This document shows positions 10,891-21,639 of a stretch of 64,000 nt of DNA, piece after piece (the stretch's first letter is position 1; every line of letters starts with the position of its first letter). The translations under genes and the position numbers were made by a program. Below the pieces are notes generated by a model. That model worked only from the letters and a program-made list of their open reading frames with translations, ran no database searches and was not told where the DNA came from. This DNA comes from Scalesia atractyloides. Its lineage: Eukaryota > Streptophyta > Magnoliopsida > Asterales > Asteraceae. Where the stretch lies: NCBI GenBank assembly GCA_947069175.1, contig CAMTDV010001633.1:60742102-60806101 (forward strand), in the 5' to 3' direction.

Positions 10891-11840
10891 TTAAAGCAGT
10901 TAGAGATTTTGAAGTTGTTTAAAATATGTTTTTGGTTTGTTATTTTGACATGATATTTTGACATCAAATTTCAATAGTTCTATTGCAATAACACGCCTAC
11001 CCACACAAACTAAAACAACACTTAAAAGAAACACATCACTCATCTACTCAATTAAACGACTTAAGAAATCTGATATTCATCTGCATTGAGCATCTCAACA
11101 CGGTTAGTCGGTTATCACTTTCGCGATCCCATCCAACTGCTTCTCATCCCTCTCTCCAAGGTCAACCATGAACATCACGACGATTTCTCGAAGACCACAT
11201 TCTTCCATTTAAGAAAGCAACTTGACGATCTCTTCTCTCCTCTTCACATTCTCTCTAATCCTGATAAAATTAGTCTCCAACATGTGTTTACAGGATCGAT
11301 CCTCTGCAATTTGTTCCTAAATCCTCTTTTTCAATGCAACTCATGAAGATGACGCAGAAGAAGACGTTGAAGAACTGGCCATATTTCAAGATAAGAAACT
11401 AGTGGTACTAGTTCCACTATAAAAAGGAATCAAAATCTATAAAAAGACATTGAATATTATTGTGGTTTGCATTATTGAGAATTGGTTAATGTTACCAATT
11501 TTGGACTTTTATACATTGCCAGTATGTATAATAACGCACTTTATAAAGTATAGTAACAGTAAATAAACTATAGATTTTTTAGACTTAAACTTAACTCAAG
11601 CACGTTATAATCTATAATAACGGATTATAAAAATACCTCATGTTATTACGCATGTTATATTGTTAATCACGCACGTTGTTTTTTATACTAAAGTGAATAT
11701 GTCACGTATGCTTTAATAGTGATTATTACGCATGTTTTATAATTAATCACGCATGTTGTTTTGTGGATACAATGAAATAGTCAAGTTTGTCTTCACATAT
11801 GTTTATCACGTTATACTATTAATCACGCATATTATACAAA
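10000..11840. repeat. Dispersed AATCACGCATGTTATT-type word repeats
   Basis: A degenerate word of about 16 bp, AATCACGCATGTTATT, recurs near 10002, 10040, 10352, 10411, 10440, 11655, 11745 and 11820, with partners such as TTACGCATGTTATA at 11640 and 11725. The copies lie in the introns of the C48 pseudogene and in the 1 kb after it. They therefore probably belong to one transposon and look like its subterminal repeats. I could not define its termini. Confidence 0.5.
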
Positions 11841-12559
11841 GACATAAACAACGTCTCATTAAATATGATCATCAATAAATGTTAACCATCTCCATGATTG
11901 AATTTGCGACACAGTAAATGAGATCGAAAACAATATGAGTTGAAAGAAACCAATATGAATTTCTTAATTGTATCATCTTCGTCTTGAATTTCAACATCTT
12001 CTGCAATTCCTTTGGCACTGCCCTTCGTCGTAATTGCAATAAACGTTGCTCTAATTTGCTAAAACATAGACCGATATTGGGAGTTTTAAAACTTTTGAAA
12101 TATTTGAAAGGGAATTTCTTGATTTGCCCTTGGTTGTTAAAAAAAAGAATGACGCACGTCTCAATTTCTTACTCGCGTATCTTTGAATGATAAGATACTA
12201 TTGTATCTTACACTTTCTGTCTCTATATGTATACTAATACTAATTAATTATATTTTTATATGTATTAAGGAAAAAGTGGATTTAAAAAATATTAATACTT
12301 AGTTAAATACTTATATAAAAATTATCAAAATACCTTTACTTTTAACAAACAATTTGTACAACATTAAAAGGAGGGAGCAAAATGCTGACAAGATGATAAC
12401 CACAAGAAGTATTTTAGCAATTCTTAAACTAACAGTGAAAAAAACGTAAAAACTCTTGAACAATTAGAGCAAAACCAAAGTTAACTATTAAAAACTCACA
12501 TATTAGGTCATTACTATATATATATAAATAAATAGAGAAGATGTATATTTTTCTTATTA
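10891..12559. other. No recognisable gene; transposon flank
   Basis: AT-rich DNA. It includes the word repeats above and an 86-codon open frame at 11086-11346 (HEHHDDFSKTTFFHLRKQL) that I do not recognise. Short AT microsatellites occur near 12515-12570. I see no convincing exon. Confidence 0.5.
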
Positions 12560-12920
12560 TATATATAAGGTTAGGTTAAAATGAAAACAACATTGAGTTG
12601 TGAGAACTATTAGAACTAGGCCATTCAAAAGGTTTTTCCAAAAAATATTTCTCAAAAATCTTAAAAAAGGTCACTTGTTTCAAAATAAAATAAAATAAAA
12701 TGCCGCATACACAAATTTAGAGGTGTAAATTTTTTATCGTCGTAACAAAATTTACATAAGACAAAACTACCCGACACGACAATTTTTTTTATAGATATGT
12801 TTATAATATTTTCATATATGTTTGTGCAAAAAATTGTGGCCCAACTCGCGCGAGAAGTAGGAGTTCTCATGGTTCTCACAACTCGTGGTGGTTCTTATTT
12901 GAAACGAAGCCTATATATAT
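12560..12920. mobile_element. MITE with about 48-bp imperfect terminal inverted repeats
   Basis: The left end (12560-12607) starts TATATATAAGGTTAGG and ends GAGTTGTGAGAAC. The reverse complement of the right end (12872-12920) starts ATATATATAGGCTTCG and ends GAGTTGTGAGAAC. The inner 13 bp match exactly and the outer part imperfectly. The internal 260 bp has no coding potential. The target duplication is hidden in the flanking TA repeat, so the superfamily is unclear. Confidence 0.65.
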
Positions 12921-12947
12921 AAATAGAGAGATAGGTTGGTTATTGTA

Positions 12948-13170
12948 CAATAGAGCTTAACGTACGATGGTACGCGACTGGTTTTTCAACGTACGACTTT
13001 ATTTCATAACATGCGATTTGTGCAGGAAAAAACAACATGCGAAATCCTTTTACATACCAACATGCGATTTTATCATGTTTGCCAAAATGCGATTTCATCA
13101 TTTTTACCAGCATGTTTTTATATACCATGTGATTTCAAACCCACGTACGATCGTACGATAAGCCCTATTG
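12948..13170. mobile_element. Second MITE with about 27-bp inverted repeats
   Basis: The left end CAATAGAGCTTAACGTACGA and the reverse complement of the right end CAATAGGGCTTATCGTACGA differ at only a few bases and extend to GTACG (12948-12974 and 13144-13170). The interior repeats the words ACATGCGATTT and CGTACGA. It begins only 28 bp after the previous MITE, so the two sit in tandem about 0.7 kb upstream of the ERF gene. Confidence 0.65.
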
Positions 13171-13820
13171 AATGTTACACTTATTCTATGTATACAAATA
13201 TTTTGGAGAAAATTTAAATGAGAACGCTAAATATTGTGAGAACCGTGAAATGAATGAAAAAACAAGAACTTGATAAAAAACAATTCAAATTCAATTTTTT
13301 TTACACATATCATTATTATTCAAATACAATGTTAGAAATTTAATGCTTAAGTTTATGTGAATTAGTAAATAAAGAAAATTTATACGTGTAAGTTTGTCAC
13401 TTACACATGTGTAAACTTGTTATATTTACATATGTATAAAAAATCTAATAAGATTGCTTTTGAGAGGAGAATAAATTATTTGATATTGTAAATTCTTTTT
13501 TTGATTTTGTATTTTAGTTATAATGAGGTTTCTATTAAAAAAATTAATTTTGATTGGTTTTTTCATTTGTGTTTCATGCAATATTTATATTTCATATAAA
13601 TAAATAAACAGAGATGATATATATTTTTCACATAAACAAATAAATGGAGATGTAGATATACATCAAGAGACACCCCACCCCACCAATATGCCCCCTTCCT
13701 CCTCCTTTTCATCTGTCACTAGACCCAATTTTGAATTAAGAATCTCCACCTCTGCAATATCCATGGCGGCCAGTTTAACCTTTTTCACTTAACCCATTAT
13801 TTATACGCCCACACCGACCT
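13171..13820. other. Upstream region of the ERF gene
   Basis: AT-rich DNA with no ORF of note. A CCACCCCACCCC run lies near 13670. The last 150 bp before the gene become C/T rich, as is common for plant core promoters. No clear GCC box or DRE core was noted. Confidence 0.4.
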
Positions 13821-13828
13821 CTATATAC
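13821..13828 (+). promoter_or_regulatory. Likely TATA box of the ERF gene
   Basis: CTATATAC lies about 60 bp upstream of the ATG at 13888, followed by a CA-rich stretch (CCCCCAACATCAAAACC) suitable for transcription start and a short 5' UTR. It is the best TATA-like element close to the start. Confidence 0.55.
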
Positions 13829-13887
13829 CCCCAACATCAAAACCTCTCATTATTTATTCTCTTTTGATTATCAGTTAACCAAAATCA

Positions 13888-14307
13888 ATGATCCAGAGAA
13901 AAACAAACGAATCCTGCACCTGTTCTTCGGGCAAGCGAAAGAACAACAACGAGCGTCCGTACAAGGGGATACGGATGAGAAAGTGGGGAAAATGGGTGGC
14001 GGAGATTCGGGAGCCGAATAAGCGGTCAAGAATATGGTTAGGGTCGTATTCGACACCGGTTGCAGCAGCGCGTGCGTATGATACGGCTATGTTTTATCTT
14101 CGTGGGCCGTCGGCGAGGTTGAATTTTCCGGAGCTGTTGGCGGTTGATGCGCCGTTGGATGAGATGTCGGCGGCGGTCATAAGGGAAAAAGCGATAGAGG
14201 TTGGGGTTAGAGTGGATGCAGAGAGGAGTGGTTCTCAAGTGGATGTGAAGGTGGAGTCTTGTTGGTTACAGGAGAAACCCGACTTGAATAAGAATCCGGA
14301 ACCGTAA
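13888..14307 (+). CDS. AP2/ERF transcription factor, DREB type with EAR motif
   Basis: An intronless gene for a small nuclear DNA-binding protein of 139 residues. The single AP2 domain spans about residues 24-81: YKGIRMRKWGKWVAEIRE for the three DNA-contacting strands, then RIWLGSYSTPVAAARAYD for the helix and FYLRGPSARLNFP at the end. The WVAEIRE strand with Val and Glu fits DREB rather than ERF proteins. IRMRKWGKWVAEIREPNKRSR is characteristic of the A-5/group II type (Arabidopsis ERF008-011 and RAP2.1 relatives). The C-terminus carries DLNKNP (residues 132-137), a DLNxxP EAR repression motif, so it is probably a transcriptional repressor. The N-terminus is Lys/Arg/Asn rich and may be a nuclear localisation signal. 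The start is the first ATG after the TATA box. The frame is intact and GC-richer than its flanks. Confidence 0.93.
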   Translation: MIQRKTNESCTCSSGKRKNNNERPYKGIRMRKWGKWVAEIREPNKRSRIWLGSYSTPVAAARAYDTAMFYLRGPSARLNFPELLAVDAPLDEMSAAVIREKAIEVGVRVDAERSGSQVDVKVESCWLQEKPDLNKNPEP

Positions 14308-16834
14308 GATCCAGATGGAGATTTCCGGTGAGGTAGACTGGGGTTGATTATTTTGTTGTAAGGAATCTTTTTATTTTTTATTTTATTTTATTTTATTTTT
14401 TCCGGTATTATCTATTTCTATGTTGGAAACAGATGAAACAATACCAATATTGGGATTTTCTTCGAGCGATTGTCGGGAATTATGTCATGTTTGGTTTGTG
14501 CTCGGAAAAAAAAGTTGAGCATTACTACGTATTCGATTTGTTTAGTAAAAAGTTAACGAACTCAATTTATTAAAATTGAACAAAATTTTAATGAGCAAAA
14601 GATTAGAGCCTTACAAGTTACATTGAATTGAAAAAGTTAACAAGGTTAAACGGTGATTCTCTCACGACAGCTGGCCTATGTGTTTTGTCGTCTCTTACAG
14701 ACACCGTGCCTAGTGATAAGGGTGAATAATGCCTCCATCTTTGTGCGTTTTCAGCCATTTAGCAGTTCAGTCAGTAATAGAGCATTGTAGGACATTATGT
14801 TAAAAGAGATGTAGTGGGGCATTATATTTTAATAGAATTAACTAAAATTTAAAACCATACAAAAAAGGCTATTGGCCAAAGATTGGGAATGTTTATGGTT
14901 ATAGGTCAATTTGCATCTCCGGTTAGGAAAAAAGGATGCTCAGGACGATTTTTTTTTTTTTTTTAGAAAAACGTCTCAGGGTACGGTCTATTGGGTGTTT
15001 TTCTGGGATAAAACGCCCAAAAACCCACACGCATGGTCTTAGACTTAAATCCAAGACTCCTTCTTTTAAACATAGATATTTAAAAATTTTACCTTTATCA
15101 ATGCATCACCGTTCCATTGCTTAAAGAATGCTGATTTATGGATAAAGACTTATTGACCTCTAAAATAGTGTTAATTAAATCAAAACAAACATAATTAAAC
15201 AGTTAATTAAAATAAAAACAATATAAAGTGTATGTATGATATTGACCATAGCCCTAAACCGCAACATTTTTTTTATGGAATAAGGTTGGCTTGTAAATGA
15301 ATTAGACAAACACGTATCACAATAAAATTCTCTTCCAACAAAACTATATTTGTTTATGGAATCAGATGGTGGTGTAAACGAATTGGACAAAAACAAATGG
15401 TGATAACATTCGTGTTTGTTTATTTAATTGAACACAAACGTACAATTGATATTTTGTGTTTTGTTTATTTAATCGAACACAAACATATAATCAAACGATT
15501 TTGTTTTAATGTTAAATTATTAAAAAATGGAGTTAGTATATCCTTACACGTCCAACTAAGCAACATATGTTGTCTATGTCTTTCCCTAAGGACTGTCGAG
15601 GAAATCAAGCCAGTTTGGATCTTTTCTTTTATCTTGCCACAATCAACCTAACCTCAACATCTAACACCACAGTTGATTTTAATATTTTAAAACTGAAATA
15701 GATCCTTCACATATACTAATCACAAAGTGAATTGAATATAAGTTTTATGCTTTTGATTCTATAAACAATAGAGCAAAATACTAATAAGCAAATGAGCAAA
15801 TATAAGTTAGCAAACTTGAATTGAAGTTAATTTTTTGCCCTAAAAATAAATAAACTCGAATCCAGTGTCATCGGATCAAAATACAAGATTGCGTAAATAT
15901 ACAAACTGAAGAGGTAATATTAGGCATACTTCGAATCATTACCATCACCAAACCATAAAATACGTCAGGTCACTAAGAGGTGATGAAACACCGGACAATG
16001 GAGTTAGCACGTTCAACATTGACCATCAAAGCTTGATATAATGCTAGTGAAATTCCCTTGTGCTGTGCGGCTACAATTCGGTATACCACAAACCTAGCGG
16101 TAACGCAAGAATGCTGAAAAATACCTACACCAATTCATTCGAATCTAAATACCATAAAGGTGGGAATTTTGTATACGCACAAATTAGTCCAATTACCGAT
16201 GGTGCAAAAATACCGAAAAATCGACTCGTATCGGAACTGAAAACGATAAAGATGAATGCCGGTACTAGTAATTATGTTGCTCAGTTGGTACGTATGGTAG
16301 GGTACAACACTGGTAGCGATACGGTGTGTGAACGGTATAGATACTCGGTGTAGTTTTTGATAAAAAGATATTTTATTTTGAACAAAACTACATTTCCAGT
16401 AAAATGTATATCAAAATGTTAAAACGTAACTACACATTTAGCTTTTTATCTAAAAAAGTTAAATGATAAATGAATTGCTACTAAAAGAACAAAATAAAAA
16501 TTTAAATAACATGCGACAAGATTTGATAGGGGTGGATACCCTACCCCGTTGGTTTTTTATGGTAATAAAACTTATGAAAATGATAAGGAAGAATATTTTT
16601 TTGTAGGGCTATTAACAAATAATTGTTTCTTTGTGGGTTCCAACCATCATCCGTTGAGTGCCAAAATTTTATTATGTTGTCTAGATTTAAAAAAATATCA
16701 GTATATTAGGGATGAGGCCCGAGAGTGAAAGAGCAAGTTGGGCCAGTTAGACCCACACATAAGGTAGGAGTTGGTGGGCCAATTAGAAGTGCAACTTCAT
16801 TGTAGATATGATTCTACATGAAAATTTTTAAAAA
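14308..16834. other. Intergenic DNA without recognisable genes
   Basis: The 3' flank of the ERF gene has a TTTTATTTTATTTTATTTTA run at about 14370-14400, a plausible polyadenylation region. The remainder is AT-rich. A short repeated phrase, TGTTTATTTAATTGAACACA or close, occurs twice at about 15417-15490. A 97-codon frame at 16060-16353 resembles nothing known and overlaps GGTA/CCGG-type repeat words. Confidence 0.5.
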
Positions 16835-17128
16835 CTAGGGGTGTGTACGATTCAGTTCGGTTCGATTATTAGCCTTAACTGAAACCGTAACCGAAATTAT
16901 CGGTTTATCAGTTAATTTTTCAGTTTTTGGTTCGGTTTGGTTAATTTCTGTTAATAACTAAATCAAACTTGGGCTAAAATTTTTATTTAAAAATACATGA
17001 ATGGAGGTATAAATACGAGAATTGGATGTATGAATATATGAAATCGAGGTATAAAGGGTGAATTTTGGCTCGGTTTTATTTGTTTTCGGTTCGCTTTGGT
17101 TAACGGTTCGGTTTTTGCTCACCCCTAG
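16835..17128. mobile_element. hAT-like MITE with CGGTTCGGTT subterminal words
   Basis: The ends are CTAGGGGTG and its exact inverse CACCCCTAG. Just inside both ends are runs of TTCGGTTCG / CGGTTCGGTT in inverted orientation. This build (TAGGGGTG terminus and CGGTTCGGTT subterminals) is common in plant non-autonomous hAT elements. No clean target duplication was seen. Confidence 0.55.
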
Positions 17129-18493
17129 TCAAAGGTACAATTTTTCTGAGTAAACTTTCCTTAGTAATGTACCAGACCTCGCATCGAGTTCATTGTGGGA
17201 CAAGTTTCATTCACTTGGAATATTTGTTCTAACATTTTCATAGCTTTAACACAACTTTAAGTATTGATGTCTCAATCATCTTAGTTCCGTTTTGAACAAG
17301 GTTTGGTTTGTTGTGAATCTCTCACATAATAGAACACAAACATGGTAAACAATAAGTATATTAATTGTTATTATATATAGTTATTGGTGTACAAAGTTAG
17401 TAAGAAAACACATTTTGAAAAAACTCATGATACTATATTTTCCCTTATGAGTATCTACCTGTTTCTTTTATCGATTAACAAAACTAGTTTATAAACTTAC
17501 ATTTAGATTTCATTCTTTTTCCCTTTGAACTTAACAAACTTAAATCCAGAGTCATTGGATCAAAATATTTGAAAGATTAAGACTGTTCCCTTATTCTTTT
17601 ATCTTTTTTTATATATAAAATTCCCTAATCAACTTTCGTCTTCATGCAGCACATATGTAACCGTGCATTAGGGCGTTAACAATTATAAAAACTATTATTT
17701 TCTTTGTAGTTATATAAGCTAATAAGACAAGTGGGTGTGGTTTAAAGCTTCCAGGGACTTTATAGTGTCACGTCAGAGTCACGTATGCATCACATAAACG
17801 AGTGGTTTTATCGTTAACTTGCACGGTGTAGGATAAAACACCTTTAAAGCCCTATATTAAATAAAATACAAAAAAAGGAAATTCAAGAGGAAAAAATCCG
17901 ATTGCTTGATATCATTGGGCCCCACTTGCACATTCAATTGGCGCTTGTTACTGGGATGCAACCCCCTCCATAGCGCACCCCCCCCCCCCCCCCCCGGCTT
18001 CTAGAAAATGGGGAAGGGGCACTATGGAGGCGCTAAGGTGGCAGGAAACGGTATTCCACACCCACTCGTCTAATAAATATTCATTTTGTTAGAGAAATGA
18101 AATCACGATTTCGTTAACTAAAGATGCACAAAAAGTATATAATAAATAAAAAATGGGATACGGAAAAAATAACTTTTTTGTAGGGCTATTGACATTAAAA
18201 TAATTTGGGCACACGACAAAATGACACCAAGCCACAACTTTCTTTATGGATTCCAACCATCACCGGTTGATCGCCAAGATTTTCCACTTAATAAAATAAT
18301 AGGGCCGACTGCCGAGAGTAAAGTAAAAGAGCAAGTTGGGCCACGGCACTTAGTTCAGTCGACGCATAAAAAAGTTGGGGCTTGATGGGCATTTAGAACT
18401 GTAGCTTTCATCAATCATCATTACTGTTAGACATGATTTTACATGCAAATTATAAAAAGTAACATAACTTATAAAAAAATAACATAACTCAAA
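17129..18493. other. Intergenic DNA
   Basis: AT-rich sequence without exons I can support. It holds a small foldback described separately. Confidence 0.4.
17962..18030. repeat. Short foldback around an 18-bp C run
   Basis: CCTCCATAGCGC (17965-17976) is followed by an uninterrupted C run (17978-17995). It is then inverted as GCACTATGGAGG (18019-18030). This could form a 12-bp stem. It may be a relic of a larger CTCCATAG-type element. Confidence 0.5.
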
Positions 18494-19160
18494 GGCTCTG
18501 TTTATCGCCCATTACGTGATTACGTGATTTTGAATATCAAGTACCTATTACGTGATTTTGAATACCCAGTATATGACTACGTGATTTTTGAATAACCATT
18601 ACGTGATTGCACATTCAACATAAATCATTACACATTCAATATAAATAGATTACTTGATTACACATTCAATATGATTTGTTAGAACTAATGTTATTTACAA
18701 TTATGCTTATTACTAAATAACACATTCAATAATATGAACTTGATTGTTTATGTTTTATTACGTGATTAAACCTCTAATATATGACATTATGTGGTTATTA
18801 TAGGTTGATTTGGCTGATGATTTGTATATAATTTATCCTTAATATGTGATTATATCTCAAATATTACATATTCCATATGAAATATAATGTATCACATATT
18901 TTGTTTTTATTTAATTACATAATCACTTAGTGGGGTTTCATATAAATACTATAATGAAATCACGTAATTACGAAATGAGTATTCAAAATCACGTAGTCAC
19001 ATAATAATACATAGTCAACTATTATTATGTAATTACGTAGTCACTTAATGGGGTTTCACATAAAATACTATAATGAAATCACGCAACCACGTAATGATAT
19101 TCAAAATCATATAGTCACTTACATGGTATTCAAAATCACGTAATGGGTATTAAATCCTGT
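18494..19160. mobile_element. hAT-like element with ATTACGTGATT subterminal repeats
   Basis: The left side begins GGCTCTGTTTATCGCCCATT and then repeats ATTACGTGATT(TTGAATA) at least five times up to about 18660. The right side (18950-19160) has the same words inverted (TATTCAAAATCACGTA…AATCACGTAATGGGTATT). The interior is AT-rich and non-coding. The GGCTCTGTTT head resembles other plant hAT MITEs. The outermost ends are degenerate, so the boundaries are approximate. Confidence 0.6.
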
Positions 19161-19641
19161 AATTTTTTTAAAGAAAACTATAGCAATAAACTGCTCGAAC
19201 TAAAGAGAATGAAATGCTCGTTAATACGGTGTAATTTTATTAAAAAAATATTAATGTATGAAAAAATTATAGCCGTTTGAAAATCAAGTGGATGAGGATT
19301 TCAAGTGAGAAAAGACCAGAATACCCTTTCTCTATATGTTTTTCTGCAATTGTTTGAACTGGAGATCTACTAATATGTCACCGTCTAATTTTGAGCCGTT
19401 GATCTTATGAGATCAATAGATGAGATTCTCCTTATACTTCACATGCAAATTGTGTCTTGTATTTGATCATCTACCGTGATATATAATACAATACTAGTTT
19501 TCATTTGTTATTTACGTATCCGTTAATCGAGTAACAACGATTAATAAAACATTTTCAAAGGGTGACACCAAGTTAATGTGCTACTAAATATTGCCCATGT
19601 TTAGAAGAGTAGGAGCTATTCCTACATTTGAACATTAATGG

Positions 19642-19720
19642 TATTAGTCAAGCACAACAATCAACATAATACTTTAAATATAATATTAGTCAAGCACAAC
19701 AATCAATATAATACTTTAAA
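19642..19720 (+). repeat. 42-bp tandem duplication
   Basis: Two copies of TATTAGTCAAGCACAACAAT…ATAATACTTTAAA start at 19642 and 19684 and differ at very few bases. Confidence 0.85.
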
Positions 19721-20217
19721 GTTTGAACCGTCTTTAACCCGTGTGAATTGCTCATCTAAGAATTCACAGTTTTGTTTTCACCCGTCAAATTGCTCTTCTA
19801 TGCAAAACGTGTTCTGGTAGAGAAGGTTTCCACCTCTTTATAAAGAAGATTCCATTCCCCTATGAACAAATGTGAATTAACCTTATGTCTTTGTTCTGTT
19901 AAGCAAATGTCAGTTTTATGTTGACTTCAATGGAATTCAATTTGAGGTTTTTATCGCTTTTGTTTTACTATTTTTGGCTGGATATTTTTTTACAACAAGC
20001 ATAAGATTACATTTATTATCTGTCAAATATGAATTTATGTTTCCACATGATGCTTTATCATGTTGAAATGACTGGTGATTATATAATAGATATGATGGCC
20101 CTTATGTCAGCAGATATCATATTATTGACTCCTGAAAAGTGTGATGGTATTAGTCTTTTGTGGTGATTAGTTCTGAGGTCAAACTTAGTGGCAATTAATT
20201 TTAAAATCGATATGTAT

Positions 20218-20500
20218 CGTTGAGGATTTGGATTCTGAAAGAAGGTTTGATAAACACATAAACGTCTCAACAAACCGTGGTGGATTTTAACAAAATCTGT
20301 GACTTTGGGTGATATAAACATGGTGTTTTGACTTTAAAAGTCAATTTGTATAATTAGTGTTTGTTGTATGTATGTAATCCTTTTGGATTTTGAAAGAAGG
20401 TTTCATAAGCACACAACTTATCAATAGAGGTTACTGATGGGTGAGTTCTTAATTGTCAACAACATGGTGTTTTGACTTCAAAAGTCAAAATGTACAAAAC
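20218..20500 (+). repeat. Degenerate direct duplication of about 150 bp
   Basis: GAAAGAAGGTTTGATAAACA (about 20237) recurs as GAAAGAAGGTTTCATAAGCA (about 20392). ACATGGTGTTTTGACTTTAA (about 20319) recurs as ACATGGTGTTTTGACTTCAA (about 20462). The order is conserved, so this is an old segmental duplication with diverged spacers. No function is visible. Confidence 0.6.
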
Positions 20501-20986
20501 CGGGTGAGTTATGGATTGATAATGTTTAAAATTGTGTATATACATGTAATGATTGGGTCTGAAGATGGAAGGAAAAACCGGGTTGAAACGGTCAAATTGT
20601 CGTGCAAAAGGCGAGCCACCTGGATTAAAAGTAGTAATATTGGGTGCATTTAGTGGCCCGTAACTCATCTCGAATGTTGGAAGAAGCTACGGCAACCAGA
20701 AGAACCATCCTTGGTAAATAGTCCGAACATCGCTTAAAGGTACCATTTCAACATTTCGTTCTATTGCATGAATTTTGTAGCATAACTGAAAAAATCTTTC
20801 TAATCATTTAATTAATTATGTGTATGATGTATTTCTGTTTGTACAGTTTCTTGAGCTTGTAGATTCGAGAAGGAATTGAAAATTGTGTGAGACATTGGAT
20901 AATTTAAACCAAATTCATGGTCGGCACTTGTTCTTGATATTACTCAAAATTCAACTGAGATCTTGTTGTTCAATCCTTGTAAGTTT

Positions 20987-21152
20987 TGTTAATTGATAAA
21001 CATTTACAAAGAAAAGTGACTAGGGTTTATTCAATAGAAAACTGAAATCATTACATATGAAAGGGACATAAACATTATATAACCAGACTACAGGCTTACT
21101 AGCTAACGGGCCAAAACCCAAAGTAAACTAATCTTCTTTATTATGCTAAACA
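20987..21152 (-). repeat. 3' LTR of the copia element (about 166 bp)
   Basis: It starts TGTTAATTGATAAACATTTA and ends ATGCTAAACA on the plus strand, so it is bounded by TG/CA. It matches 27381-27531 with roughly ten base differences by eye. The outer 5 bp (AGTTT) is the expected target duplication on this side, but no matching copy was found at the other end. Confidence 0.85.
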
Positions 21153-21167
21153 CCCCCCCCCCCCCCT
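21153..21167 (-). other. Polypurine tract of the copia element
   Basis: On the minus strand this is GAGGGGGGGGGGGG directly 5' of the 3' LTR start TGTTTAGC. It is a typical plus-strand primer position. Confidence 0.7.
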
Positions 21168-21172
21168 CAAAC

Positions 21173-21639
21173 TCACAATGCTATAGTAATAAGCATTGAG
21201 AGTTTGTCACATAAGAACTGAAACCGAGACGCCGATTGAGCCTTGGTGAAAACATCAGCAATCTGCAAGGCTGATGGAACAAAAGGAAGTGAGATTGTCC
21301 CAAGCTGAAGATGATGACGAGTAAAATGACAATCAATCTCAATATGTTTTGTTCGCTCATGAAAAACAGAATTCTTAGCAATCTGCATCGCACTTTGATT
21401 ATCACAATGTAAGGGAGTGGGCTGACAGATGGTAACCCCCATATCTGCAAGAAGCCATCGTAACCAAACAATTTCACATGTAGTCACAGCCATAACACGA
21501 TACTCAGCCTCAGTAGAAGATCTTGAAACTACATCTTGTTTCTTACTTTTCCACGAGATTAATGAATCTCCAAGAAAAACACAAAAACCAGTGGTGGATT
21601 TGCGATCATTACGATCACTATCCCAATCAGCATCACTAT
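21173..21639 (-). pseudogene. Copia RNase H domain (3' half)
   Basis: Reads SDADWDSDRNDRKSTTGFC, SWKSKKQDVVSRSSTEAEYR, LHCDNQSAMQIAKN, ERTKHIEIDCHF and ADVFTKA, i.e. the copia RNase H with its Asp/Glu/Asp metal ligands. The stop is at about 21173. Its 5' end is broken at codon AGT by the inserted solo LTR. The other side of the break (…LELRAYS) is at 23725, so the frame was continuous before insertion. Confidence 0.9.
21635..21639. repeat. Left target-site duplication of the solo LTR (ACTAT)
   Basis: ACTAT at 21635-21639 is repeated exactly at 23720-23724 on the other side of the inserted LTR. Five bases is the usual LTR-retrotransposon footprint. Confidence 0.85.

Larger units (their letters stand above)
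19161..20986. other. Intergenic DNA with small duplications
   Basis: No supported gene. It contains the 42-bp tandem pair and the 170-bp degenerate duplication listed separately. A more GC-rich stretch at 20560-20740 (GAAGATGGAAGG, GCGAGCCACC) has no ORF I recognise. Confidence 0.4.

Noticed and set aside
11086..11346. 86-codon open frame after the C48 pseudogene
   Set aside because: Sequence looks protein-like in places (HEHHDDFSKTTF), but no family was recognised and flanks are transposon repeats. Kept only as a note.
16060..16353. 97-codon open frame, possible small gene
   Set aside because: No recognisable domain, no promoter or conserved splice context, and it lies in repeat-like sequence.
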